A stretch of 64,000 bases of DNA from Gammaproteobacteria bacterium (GTDB lineage Bacteria; Pseudomonadota; Gammaproteobacteria; Steroidobacterales; Steroidobacteraceae): the NCBI GenBank assembly GCA_025359205.1, contig JANYHD010000029.1:1-64000 (forward strand), read 5' to 3'. This document shows, in pieces, positions 8,938-17,176 of the stretch. The position numbers were made by a program, and so were the translations under genes. The first letter of the stretch is position 1; each line of letters opens with the position of its first letter. A model generated the notes under the pieces. It made no database searches. It was given only the letters and a program-made list of their open reading frames with translations, and was not told the DNA's origin.

Positions 8938-9606
8938 TTAATTGGCGACGACGACCCCGTCTACCACCTGCACCGCGGCGCCGACCGCCAGCGTCGGCTC
9001 GTTTGCCTGGCTCACGGTGGTTTCCGTGCCGTTGTCGAGCCGCACCTTGATGTCGTAGTGCGTAGTGGCGCGGACTTTCTTTTCGATCTTGTTGCCCAGC
9101 AGCGCGCCGCCGGCAGCGCCGGCAATCTTGGCGAGTGTCTTGCCGTTGCCACCACCAATCTGGTTGCCGACCACGAGTCCTGCCAGTCCACCAGCGACGG
9201 CGCCGATGGCCGTGCCCTTGCCTTCTTCCTTCACGGGCGTGATGGACTCGATGACGCCGCAGTTACTGCACACCGTCATGGGCCTCCGCGGCGGCGCCGG
9301 TGTTGCGCTGGCGGTCGTGCCGGAACCAGAGTTGCTGGTCGAGGCGCGGTGCGCCTTGTGAACGGCTTTCTTCGGTGCAGGCGCCGGCGCTGGCGCAGGC
9401 GCCGGGGTAGGAGTCGCCTCGGGTGCGGGAGCAGCTGCGGGCGCGGCTGCGGGCGTGGCCGCGGCGGCGGGTGCGGCTGCTGAATTCGGAGCTGCTTCCG
9501 GCGTGGCGGGCGCCGGCGCCTGGCTGCAGGCCGCAAGGGCGGTCAGAACACCGGTGACACATGCCAGCCGTGCAAGTCTGGTGGTCGCGAAATTCAGGTT
9601 GTTCAT
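8938..9606 (-). CDS. glycine-zipper outer-membrane lipoprotein
   Basis: A 222-residue lipoprotein. The start at 9606 gives a lipobox LAAC with the acylated cysteine at residue 27. A long low-complexity Ala/Pro linker follows (about residues 30-105, including a PAPAPAPAPAPKK run), then CSNCGVIESITPV. A glycine-zipper 2TM domain comes next (GTAIGAVAGGLAGLVVGNQIGGG...AGAAGGALLG), as in SlyB/Rcp-type proteins. The C-terminal part (TTHYDIKVRLDNGTETTV) is a small beta domain found with this zipper. It probably spans the periplasm and sits in the outer membrane; no specific function is known. It is transcribed divergently from the ABC ATPase gene. Confidence 0.85.
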   Translation of the reverse strand: MNNLNFATTRLARLACVTGVLTALAACSQAPAPATPEAAPNSAAAPAAAATPAAAPAAAPAPEATPTPAPAPAPAPAPKKAVHKAHRASTSNSGSGTTASATPAPPRRPMTVCSNCGVIESITPVKEEGKGTAIGAVAGGLAGLVVGNQIGGGNGKTLAKIAGAAGGALLGNKIEKKVRATTHYDIKVRLDNGTETTVSQANEPTLAVGAAVQVVDGVVVAN

Positions 9607-9723
9607 GTTGACTGACTCGATTGCCGCGGGATTGGCTGCGCAATCTACCGCAATCGCGCGCGGACGCAAGATGCGCCGGCACGCCTGTCGCCAGTTGCAG
9701 ACGCATTTGCGATCATCCGTTCG

Positions 9724-11238
9724 ATGAATCGCCCGCGCTGGCCGCACCACCGACACCTGTCCCTAAACCTGGTGCGCGTCGATTTATGGCGTAGCGGCCG
9801 GCGCATACTGCACGAGCTGTCGTGGCGTATCCGCGCGGGACAGAACTGGGTACTCCAGGGTGCCAACGGCGCCGGCAAGACCCAGCTGCTGAAACTCATT
9901 GCCGGTGACGTGTGGCCGCAGCCGCGGCCGTGCACGCAGCGCCTTTATCTTTGGTGCGGTGAGCGCAGCGCCGAACCCCAAGGCGTCAAGGAGGAAATCG
10001 CTTACCTTGGTGCCGAGCGGCAGGATCGCTACGAGCACTACCGCTGGAATTACCGGGTCACTGCGATCGTCGGCACCGGCCTCGCGCGCAGCGACGTGCC
10101 CTTGCGCACACTGACGGCGGTTGAGCGGATGCGGGTCACGCGGCTGCTGCGGCGCCTGGGAATCGACACGTTGGCGGAGCGAAGATTCCTGGCGCTTTCG
10201 CAGGGTGAGCGCCGCCTGGTGCTGCTGGCGCGCGCACTGGCGTCGAAGCCCGCACTGCTACTGCTCGATGAGCCGCTCAATGGGCTCGATGCCGCAAACC
10301 GCGTGCGCGTGCTGGCGGTGCTGGCGAGTCTTGGGCGTTCCGGGCCGCCGTGGATCTACGCCACGCACAGGCTTGAGGAAGCACCCGCCGGCGCGACGCA
10401 CCTGGCATCACTGCGCAACGGGCGCCTGCGCACCGGGCGCTGGCGGCGCGGCGCGACGCCGCGCGCCGCGCTGCGGCGCCCCGGCGATGCATCGGCCAGG
10501 CAGGCCGGCCGCGCGCCACGAGCGCGGACGGCGTTGCTCGGACTGCAAAACGCTACGGTCTGGCGTGGCGGAGCGGCCGCGCTGCGTCAGGTGTCGCTGC
10601 AGATCTGCGCAGGTGATGGCTGGGTCGTGCATGGCGCCAACGGCAGCGGCAAATCGACGCTGCTGGCTACGCTGTACGGTGATCACGGGGTGGCCAACGC
10701 GGGCGAGACCCTGCGGCCGGGGCATTCGCCGGGCCTGCCGCTGCATGAATTCCAGCGGCGCATCGGACGGGTTTCGCCGGAGTTGCAGGCCGCGCTGCCC
10801 AGGGCGCTGACGGCGCAGGAGTGCGTGGTCGCCGGGCTCCGTGGCGCCTATGGGCTCGACGGCGCGCCGCGGGCGGCCGAGCGCCGCGCCGCGGCGGCCG
10901 CACTCCGCAGGGCTGGAGCGCTGCGCCAGGCCCGGCGCGCCTGCGGCGATTTGTCGTACGGCCAGGCGCGCCGCGTGCTGTTTGCGCGCGCGCTGGCGGC
11001 GCACCCTGATATCTTGCTCCTCGACGAACCCTACACCGGTCTCGACGCACCGACACGCACGCGGTTGCGCGCGCTGGTTGATAGACTTTGCGCCATGGGA
11101 CAAACCATCGTGATCGCCACCCACCACGTGGACGACTGGCCCCGCCGGGTCACGCACGAGCTGGAGTTGGACGCAGGCCGCGTCATTTACTGCGGGGCCG
11201 TGCGGCGGCAGGGCGCATCCCGGGGGCGGAGAAGCTAG
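9724..11238 (+). CDS. twin-ATPase ABC protein (ModF-like)
   Basis: A 504-residue protein with two fused ABC ATPase domains and no membrane segment. The first Walker A is GANGAGKTQ (about 46-54), with signature LSQGERR and Walker B LLLLDEPLNGLD. The second Walker A is GANGSGKST, with a weaker signature LSYGQARR and Walker B ILLLDEPYTGLD. The family resembles ModF/PhrA-type proteins, whose role is unclear. No permease partner is adjacent. Its TAG stop shares its last base with the GTG start of the next gene, which implies tight translational coupling to that unusual hydrolase-like protein. Confidence 0.85.
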   Translation: MNRPRWPHHRHLSLNLVRVDLWRSGRRILHELSWRIRAGQNWVLQGANGAGKTQLLKLIAGDVWPQPRPCTQRLYLWCGERSAEPQGVKEEIAYLGAERQDRYEHYRWNYRVTAIVGTGLARSDVPLRTLTAVERMRVTRLLRRLGIDTLAERRFLALSQGERRLVLLARALASKPALLLLDEPLNGLDAANRVRVLAVLASLGRSGPPWIYATHRLEEAPAGATHLASLRNGRLRTGRWRRGATPRAALRRPGDASARQAGRAPRARTALLGLQNATVWRGGAAALRQVSLQICAGDGWVVHGANGSGKSTLLATLYGDHGVANAGETLRPGHSPGLPLHEFQRRIGRVSPELQAALPRALTAQECVVAGLRGAYGLDGAPRAAERRAAAAALRRAGALRQARRACGDLSYGQARRVLFARALAAHPDILLLDEPYTGLDAPTRTRLRALVDRLCAMGQTIVIATHHVDDWPRRVTHELELDAGRVIYCGAVRRQGASRGRRS

Positions 11239-12113
11239 TGGGTCGCCGGGGCTACTGGTGGCTGCTCGCGCTGGCTACGCTGCTGGCGGCCGCTGGCGCG
11301 TGGCGGTGGCATCGCTCCATTGCTGTTGACGCAGGCACCATGGCGGCCGGGACGGTGGCAGTCGATGGCGGCGATGGCGGTGGCTTGCCACGTGCCGATG
11401 CTGCCGCGGAAGGTTTCGAGCGCCAGCCGCTGGAGCTGGCGCGGGCCTGGGCCACCGCGAAGCACGCACGCGCACTGCTGATTACGCGCCACGGCCACCT
11501 GGTGAGTGAGCAGTACGACGGCATCGACGCTGACAGCCTGGTGGACGGGGGCGAATTGGCTGACACGCTGGTGCAACTGGCCGCCGCCATCGCGGTTGCG
11601 CAGAACGGGCAGGTCGCGCCGCCAACGGCACCGGCGGATCCAGCACAACTTGCTGCCGCGATTGCCAGGGCGAGCGGTCGCAGCTATGCGCAGTTCCTGG
11701 CGCGCAACATCTGGCAACCGCTCAATGCGGCGCCGGCTCAATGGTCGGCAGCGAGCATGCGCGCCCGCAGCAGCGACTGGCTGCGCATCGCGGACCTGCT
11801 GCTGTACGACGGTCGTTTTGAAGGCACGCAAGTCGTGCCTGCAGGCTGGGTGCAGCGGCTTGCGCGCCCTGCGGCTGCCGTGGGTGCTGAGCCCTTCGCG
11901 GACCCAAGCATGTACCGCCTGCGCGGTCTGGGCGCCACGCGCCTGTGGCTGTCGCCACATTTCGAGCTGGCCATACTGTGCGTGGCGGATGCTGGCGAGG
12001 CGCCGGCGCTCGCCGCCGACGAAACGCGTTTGCCCAACATGGTGATCCGCGCGTTGCGTGATCGTCCGGGCGTAAGCGGCACGGGTCTCAATGACCTGGT
12101 GCCGGGTCATTGA
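11238..12113 (+). CDS. catalytically degenerate serine-hydrolase (beta-lactamase fold) protein
   Basis: A 291-residue protein beginning at GTG 11238 with an N-terminal membrane anchor (YWWLLALATLLAAAGAW, about residues 6-22). The C-terminal half matches the 6-aminohexanoate-dimer-hydrolase / class C beta-lactamase fold: FLARNIWQPL, the helix SDWLRIADLLLYDGRF and VVPAGWVQRL. The expected nucleophile motif SxxK is replaced by GGEL around residues 104-107. The His/Lys-Gly-Gly loop reads GLGATRLW at about 230-237, and no YxN tyrosine motif is evident. I infer a pseudoenzyme, possibly a binding or regulatory protein. It overlaps the ABC ATPase stop by one base. Confidence 0.6.
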   Translation: MGRRGYWWLLALATLLAAAGAWRWHRSIAVDAGTMAAGTVAVDGGDGGGLPRADAAAEGFERQPLELARAWATAKHARALLITRHGHLVSEQYDGIDADSLVDGGELADTLVQLAAAIAVAQNGQVAPPTAPADPAQLAAAIARASGRSYAQFLARNIWQPLNAAPAQWSAASMRARSSDWLRIADLLLYDGRFEGTQVVPAGWVQRLARPAAAVGAEPFADPSMYRLRGLGATRLWLSPHFELAILCVADAGEAPALAADETRLPNMVIRALRDRPGVSGTGLNDLVPGH

Positions 12114-12137
12114 CGGGCCTTTGGCGGGGGAGAGGGC

Positions 12138-12662
12138 ATGATCCATGCGTTCGAGGGCAAGTGGCTGCACACCGTCAGCGATAACTACTACATTGCCGCC
12201 GGCGCACAACTGATCGGGGATGTGCGGCTGGGCGAGGGCGCCAGCGTCTGGTTCAACGCGGTGCTGCGCGCCGACGACGAGCGCATCGAGATCGGCGACG
12301 GTAGCAATGTGCAGGACGCCACCGTGATCCATTGCGACGTTGGCATGCCGACGCTGGTGGGCCGCAACGTGACGATCGGGCATCGCGTGCTGCTGCACGG
12401 TTGTTCGATCGGTGACGAATCGCTCATCGGCAACGGCGCGATCGTGCTCGACGGTGCGCGGATCGGCAGCCGCTGCCTGGTCGGCGCGGGCGCGTTGATC
12501 ACCCCCGGCAAGGAGATCCCGGACGGTAGCGTGGTGCTGGGCGCCCCCGCGCGCGTAGTCCGTCCCACCGGCGCGCGCGAGCTGGCCATGATCGAACAGG
12601 GTGCGCGTTCATACCAGGAGCGCATTCGGCGCTATCAGCGGGAGATGGTCAATGACCGATAG
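12138..12662 (+). CDS. gamma-carbonic anhydrase-like hexapeptide-repeat protein
   Basis: A 174-residue left-handed beta-helix protein of the YrdA/PaaY/gamma-carbonic-anhydrase group. Hexapeptide repeats run through the chain (IGDVRLGEGASVW, VGRNVTIGHRVLLHGC, IGNGAIVLDGARIG, VGAGALITPG). Metal-site histidines are visible in IHCDVG, IGHRVLLHG and neighbouring residues, as expected for a trimeric zinc protein. Enzymatic activity in this subgroup is often unproven. It shares its last 11 bases with the start of the membrane-fusion-protein gene, so it heads or closely couples to the ABC export operon. Confidence 0.9.
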   Translation: MIHAFEGKWLHTVSDNYYIAAGAQLIGDVRLGEGASVWFNAVLRADDERIEIGDGSNVQDATVIHCDVGMPTLVGRNVTIGHRVLLHGCSIGDESLIGNGAIVLDGARIGSRCLVGAGALITPGKEIPDGSVVLGAPARVVRPTGARELAMIEQGARSYQERIRRYQREMVNDR

Positions 12663-13938
12663 TGGCAGTGAGCAGAGCAGTGCGGGCGCGCGCAGCGAAC
12701 TGCTGGGAAAACTGCGGATTGACGCAGCAGCGCGCGACGCGCCCGCTGCTGGTGCGGGCGCCTGGCGGCGCTGGCCGGTGCTGGCTGCACTGGTGGTGGT
12801 GGCGCTGGCGCTGATCGGCTTCGCTTGGTGGAAACTCAGGGGCCAGACCTACACGGTGGAGCTCGCCACGGCGGTGGCGCCGAGCAGCGCGCAGGGACCG
12901 GCCGCGATCCTGCAGGCGAGCGGCTATGTGACCGCGCGGCGCCAGGCCACGGTCTCGGCGCAGATCACCGGTACGCTGAAGGAAGTTCTGATCGAGGAAG
13001 GCGAACACGTGCGGGTCGGGCAGGTGCTGGCGCGGCTCGACGATTCGGCGCTGCAGGCGAGCGTCGCGCAGTCGCGCGCGCTGCTCGCCGCAGCCGAAGC
13101 GCTGGCGCTGCAGATCGAAGCGCAGCTCGCGCAGGCGCGCCGCGACGCGCAGCGCGACCAGGACCTGATCGAACGCCAGCTGGTCTCAAAGCAGTCGCTG
13201 GAGGCGGCAATGACGCAGCAGGCGACGCTGGAGGCGCAACTGCAGGTGCAGCAGCGGCAGATCACGGTAGCGGAGGCGGCGCTGCGCGGCGCGCAGGTGC
13301 AGCTCGCCTATTGTACGGTGCGCGCCCCGTTCGCCGGTGTAATCGTCGCCAAGGCCGCGCAGGCCGGCGAGATCATCTCGCCCATCTCGGCCGGCGGCGG
13401 CTTTACGCGCACTGGAGTCGGCACCATCGTCGACATGGATTCGCTCGAGATTGAGGTCGATGTGAACGAGGCCTACATCAATCGCGTGCAGGCGGGGCAG
13501 CGTACGCAGGCGCTGCTCGACGCGTATCCGGATTGGAATATCCCCGCGCACGTCGTGGCCATCATTCCGACTGCGGATCGTAACAAAGCGACCGTCAAGG
13601 TGCGGGTCGGGCTCGACCAGAAGGATCCACGCATTCTTCCCGACATGGGCGTTCGAGTATCCTTCCTCGAGCCGCAGCAGAACCGTGGCGCGCCAGCGCT
13701 CGCTGTCGCCGGTGTGCTGGTGCCGGCCAGCGCGGTGGTCAGCGCTGGCGAAGGCGCCGTTGGCAGTGTAGTTTACGCGGTCGAAAACGGGCATGCGCAC
13801 TCCCGCCCGGTCACGCCGGGACAGGTCTATGGCGACCTGCGTTCGGTGGCTGGCATCGAGGCGGGAATCAAGGTGGTGCGCGCGCCGCCCGCGGGGCTGG
13901 TCGACGGCGCGCGGGTCACGTCAGCCGGGGACAGGTGA
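12652..13938 (+). CDS. periplasmic adaptor (HlyD/MacA-like membrane fusion protein)
   Basis: A 428-residue adaptor of a tripartite export system. The ATG at 12652 gives a cytoplasmic stub, one transmembrane helix (PVLAALVVVALALIGFAWW, about residues 43-61) and a lipoyl half-motif (ASGYVTARRQATVSAQITGT). A long coiled-coil hairpin follows (about 120-210, rich in Ala/Gln/Arg), then the second lipoyl half (YCTVRAPFAGVIVAK) and the beta-barrel domain. It links the inner-membrane ABC permeases encoded downstream to an outer-membrane channel not found in the window. The gene overlaps its upstream neighbour and is followed by the ATPase gene. Confidence 0.92.
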   Translation: MTDSGSEQSSAGARSELLGKLRIDAAARDAPAAGAGAWRRWPVLAALVVVALALIGFAWWKLRGQTYTVELATAVAPSSAQGPAAILQASGYVTARRQATVSAQITGTLKEVLIEEGEHVRVGQVLARLDDSALQASVAQSRALLAAAEALALQIEAQLAQARRDAQRDQDLIERQLVSKQSLEAAMTQQATLEAQLQVQQRQITVAEAALRGAQVQLAYCTVRAPFAGVIVAKAAQAGEIISPISAGGGFTRTGVGTIVDMDSLEIEVDVNEAYINRVQAGQRTQALLDAYPDWNIPAHVVAIIPTADRNKATVKVRVGLDQKDPRILPDMGVRVSFLEPQQNRGAPALAVAGVLVPASAVVSAGEGAVGSVVYAVENGHAHSRPVTPGQVYGDLRSVAGIEAGIKVVRAPPAGLVDGARVTSAGDR

Positions 13939-13943
13939 AAGTC

Positions 13944-14639
13944 ATGAATACGCTGGTCCATCTGCAGAATGTCAGCAAGACCTACACGCGTGGCGTGCAG
14001 AAGGTCGAGGTGCTGCATGGCATCAACCTCGATATCGCGGCCGGCGATTTCGTCGCCCTGATGGGGCCATCCGGCTCCGGCAAGACTACGCTTTTGAACC
14101 TGATCGGCGGTCTGGATGCTCCCAGCGGCGGGAGCATCGACGTGGGTGGCGAGCGCATCGACCAGCTGTCCGAGAACGCGCTGGCGAAATGGCGTTCGGC
14201 CCATGTCGGGTTCGTGTTCCAGTTCTACAACCTGCTCGCGACCCTCTCGGCGCGCCGCAACGTGGAACTGCCGCTGCTGCTCACGCGTCTGTCGGGCGCG
14301 CAACGGCGCGCGCGCGCCGACATCGCGCTGCAGCTCGTGGGGCTGGCTGACCGGGCTGCCCACAAGCCGGGCGAACTATCGGGCGGACAGCAGCAACGCG
14401 TGGCAATCGCGCGCGCCATCGTTTCCGATCCGGCGCTGCTGGTGTGCGACGAACCCACCGGCGATCTCGACCGCCAGTCGGCGGCTGAGGTGCTGACCCT
14501 GCTGCAGCAGCTGAATCGTGATCACGGCAAGACCGTCATCATTGTGACGCATGATCCGAAGGCGGCGGAATTCGCGCGCCACACCGTCTACCTCGACAAG
14601 GGCGCGCTGGCCGATGCCGGCGTGCGTCCGGCCGCGTGA
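13944..14639 (+). CDS. ABC transporter ATP-binding protein (MacB/LolD type)
   Basis: A 231-residue ATPase powering the export system. Walker [10 protein letters not shown], signature LSGGQQQR, Walker [13 protein letters not shown] and the switch histidine (VTHD) are intact. The family (LolD, FtsE, MacB N-domain) drives mechanotransmission rather than substrate passage through the membrane. The ATG at 13944 follows an AGGTGA ribosome-binding sequence that overlaps the upstream stop. A GTG at 13935 is also possible. Its TGA overlaps the GTG start of the first permease. Confidence 0.93.
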   Translation: MNTLVHLQNVSKTYTRGVQKVEVLHGINLDIAAGDFVALMGPSGSGKTTLLNLIGGLDAPSGGSIDVGGERIDQLSENALAKWRSAHVGFVFQFYNLLATLSARRNVELPLLLTRLSGAQRRARADIALQLVGLADRAAHKPGELSGGQQQRVAIARAIVSDPALLVCDEPTGDLDRQSAAEVLTLLQQLNRDHGKTVIIVTHDPKAAEFARHTVYLDKGALADAGVRPAA

Positions 14640-15799
14640 AGTACTTACAGTTGGTTTGGGCAGCGCTGCTACGCCGCAAGATGCGGACGCTGTTTACGCT
14701 GCTGTCCGTGGTCGCGGCCTTCCTGCTGTTCGGACTGCTTGATTCGGTGCGTGGCGCCTTTGCGGGCGCGGGCAGCAGCGTCAACGGCCTGAACCGGCTG
14801 GTGACGATCTCCAAGATCACTTTCACGATGCAGCTGCCCAAGAGCCTGCTGGAGCGCTACCGGGCGGTGCCGGGCGTGGCCGATGTGACCTATGCCAACT
14901 GGTTCGGCGGTATTTACCAGGATCCGAAGAATTTCTTCGCCAACGAGGCCGTGTCGCCGAATTTCATTGATGCCTATCCCGAATGGCGGCTGAGCGCCGC
15001 ACAGCGCGCTGCCTTTCGCAATACTCGCACCGGCGCTGTGGTGGGCGCAAGGCTCGCGCAGCAGTTTCACTGGAAGATCGGCGATCGCATTCCGCTCCAA
15101 GGCACGATCTTTCCGCAGAAAGACGGCAACAACACCTGGACCTTCGATCTGGTCGGCATCTACACCGTGGCAGACCCGAAGCAGAAGGCGCAGGAAAACG
15201 CGCTGCTGTTCAACTGGGATTACTTTGACGAGGCGCGCGCCTTCGGCAACGGTAGTGTGGGCTGGTACGTGGTCAGGGTGGCCGATCCCGCGCGCGCCGA
15301 TGCGATCGCGCAGGCGATCGATGCGATATCCGTCAATTCCGACCATGAGACGAAGACGCAAAGCGAGCGCGCCTTCCAGCTTGCCTTCGTCAGCCAGTTC
15401 GGCGACATCGGCCTGATTGTCGGCGCCATCATGGCCGCCGTGTTCTTTACGCTGGTGCTGCTGACCGGAAATACCATGGCGCAGGCCGTGCGCGAGCGCA
15501 TACCGGAGCTGGCGATACTCAAGACTATTGGTTTTACCAGTGGCAGCGTGCTGGGGTTGCTGCTGGCCGAGGCGGTGCTGTTGCTGGTATGCGGCGGCGT
15601 GATCGGCTTGTTGCTGGCGGGCAGCGTTGCGGCCGGGCTCGAGGCGGCTGCCGGATTCGTATTCCCGCCGATCGTCTCGTCGTTGGCCGTCTGGGCCCGC
15701 TCGCTCGGGCTGATGCTGCTGATCGGCGTCGTGGTCGGAGCGCTGCCGGCCTACCGCGGTTTGCGCCTGCGCGTCGTCGACGCGCTGGCCGGGCGGTAA
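14636..15799 (+). CDS. ABC transporter permease, FtsX/MacB type (first of two)
   Basis: A 387-residue permease with the type VII ABC layout: one N-terminal helix (about 17-37), a large periplasmic domain (about 40-265, MacB-PCD-like) and three C-terminal helices. The cytoplasmic loop ERIPELAILKTIGFTSGSVLGLLLAEA is the characteristic FtsX-domain sequence that contacts the ATPase. The GTG start overlaps the ATPase stop by four bases. It is clearly different in length and periplasmic sequence from the next permease, so the membrane part is probably a heterodimer. Confidence 0.9.
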   Translation: MKYLQLVWAALLRRKMRTLFTLLSVVAAFLLFGLLDSVRGAFAGAGSSVNGLNRLVTISKITFTMQLPKSLLERYRAVPGVADVTYANWFGGIYQDPKNFFANEAVSPNFIDAYPEWRLSAAQRAAFRNTRTGAVVGARLAQQFHWKIGDRIPLQGTIFPQKDGNNTWTFDLVGIYTVADPKQKAQENALLFNWDYFDEARAFGNGSVGWYVVRVADPARADAIAQAIDAISVNSDHETKTQSERAFQLAFVSQFGDIGLIVGAIMAAVFFTLVLLTGNTMAQAVRERIPELAILKTIGFTSGSVLGLLLAEAVLLLVCGGVIGLLLAGSVAAGLEAAAGFVFPPIVSSLAVWARSLGLMLLIGVVVGALPAYRGLRLRVVDALAGR

Positions 15800-15805
15800 A
15801 TCAAT

Positions 15806-17137
15806 ATGGCGAAGCGCCGCAGCAGGTGGATCGCGCTGGTCGGATGGTTGGGCCTGTGGGCCCTGCTGATTCTTGCGCTGCTGCTGCTGATGGCGGTGCC
15901 TGGCTGGCTGCTGCCGCTGCTGATGGTGCCGCTGGTGATCTGGCTGCTGGCCACGCGCGTTGGCCGGCAAGCCTGGTCGGCGACCGAAGTGGCCATTTCA
16001 ACCATCCCGCAACGCCTGGGTTCCTCATCAGTCGTGGTCGTGGGCATTGCCGGCGTGGTCGGCGTGCTGGTTGCGCTGCTGGCCATGGCCGCCGGGTTCG
16101 CGGCTACCTTGCGCCAGAGTGGTAGCGAGGACACGGCGATCGTGCTGCGCGCTGGCGCGCAGACGGAACTCAATTCCGTGATCGACCACGATACCGTGGC
16201 GCTGATCGCGCAATTGCCCATGGTGCGCCATACGGCGGCCGGGCAACCGATCGCTTCGAGCGAGCTGGTGGTCGTGGCGGCACTGCCCAAGCGCAGCACC
16301 GGGCTCGATGCCAACGTCGAAGTGCGCGGCGTGAGTGAGCGCGCGTGGGAGTTGCGGCCGAAGCTGCGCCTGGTAGCCGGACGCAAGTTCAGCCCTGGCC
16401 TGCGTGAGCTGATCGTTGGTAAGCGCGCGCGCGAACAGTTTGCTGGCGTCGCGATTGGTTCCACGCTCAAGCTCAATGGCGAGCCCTGGCAGGTCGTGGG
16501 TGAGTTCGAGTCCGGCGACGCCGCGGAATCGGACCTGTGGGGCGATGTCGAGGTCGTAGGCCCCACGTACCGGCGCGGTAGCAGTTCGACTTCTGTCACG
16601 GTGCAGCTGACCGACGCCAGCGCCTTCGAAGCCTTCAAGGCCGCGCTGGCCACTGATCCGCGCGTCAAGGTCGACGTCAAGACCACGCGTGCCTATTTCA
16701 GTGACCAGTCGGCGCAGTTGACGAAACTGATTGATGTGCTCGGCACGTCCATCGGCCTGATCATGGCCATCGGGGCCGTATTCGGCGCCCTCAACAGCAT
16801 GTACGCCGCCGTGGCTGCGCGCACGCGCGAGATCGCGACGCTTCGCGCCGTCGGCTTTCGCGCGCTGCCGGTGGTGGTTTCGGTCATGCTCGAGACCATG
16901 CTGCTGGCGACGCTCGGCGGCGCCGTCGGCGCGGCTATTGCCTGGTTGCTGTTCAACAACTACACGGCGTCCACGCTGGGCGCGAATTTCACGCAGATCG
17001 TTTTTGCCTTCCAGGTCACGCCCGAACTGCTATGGCGCGGCCTGAAGTGGGCGCTGGCGATCGGGCTGCTGGGCGGCCTGTTTCCTGCGCTGCGCGCGGC
17101 GCGCATGTCCGTGACCGAGGGATTGCGGGAGCTGTAG
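15806..17137 (+). CDS. ABC transporter permease, FtsX/MacB type (second of two)
   Basis: A 443-residue permease and last gene of the export operon. It carries an extra N-terminal pair of hydrophobic segments (about residues 10-52) before the standard FtsX helix (VVVVGIAGVVGVLVALLAM). A periplasmic domain and three C-terminal helices follow. The contact loop ARTREIATLRAVGFRALPVVVSVMLE is present. The extra helix pair is absent from the first permease. The gene starts six bases after its neighbour. A substrate cannot be read from the sequence; related operons export antibiotics, peptides or lipids. Confidence 0.9.
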   Translation: MAKRRSRWIALVGWLGLWALLILALLLLMAVPGWLLPLLMVPLVIWLLATRVGRQAWSATEVAISTIPQRLGSSSVVVVGIAGVVGVLVALLAMAAGFAATLRQSGSEDTAIVLRAGAQTELNSVIDHDTVALIAQLPMVRHTAAGQPIASSELVVVAALPKRSTGLDANVEVRGVSERAWELRPKLRLVAGRKFSPGLRELIVGKRAREQFAGVAIGSTLKLNGEPWQVVGEFESGDAAESDLWGDVEVVGPTYRRGSSSTSVTVQLTDASAFEAFKAALATDPRVKVDVKTTRAYFSDQSAQLTKLIDVLGTSIGLIMAIGAVFGALNSMYAAVAARTREIATLRAVGFRALPVVVSVMLETMLLATLGGAVGAAIAWLLFNNYTASTLGANFTQIVFAFQVTPELLWRGLKWALAIGLLGGLFPALRAARMSVTEGLREL

Positions 17138-17176
17138 CGCACGCGGGTCGATCGCGGCGGCCAGTGCGGCGGTCGG

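Noticed and set aside
9300-9500. Repetitive GC-rich tract considered as a tandem repeat or CRISPR-like array
   Set aside because: It encodes the Ala/Pro linker of the lipoprotein; units are irregular codon repeats without spacers.
14669-15970. 433-codon minus-strand frame opposite the first ABC permease
   Set aside because: It has a Gln/His/Arg composition typical of antisense frames; the permease on the plus strand is clearly the real gene.
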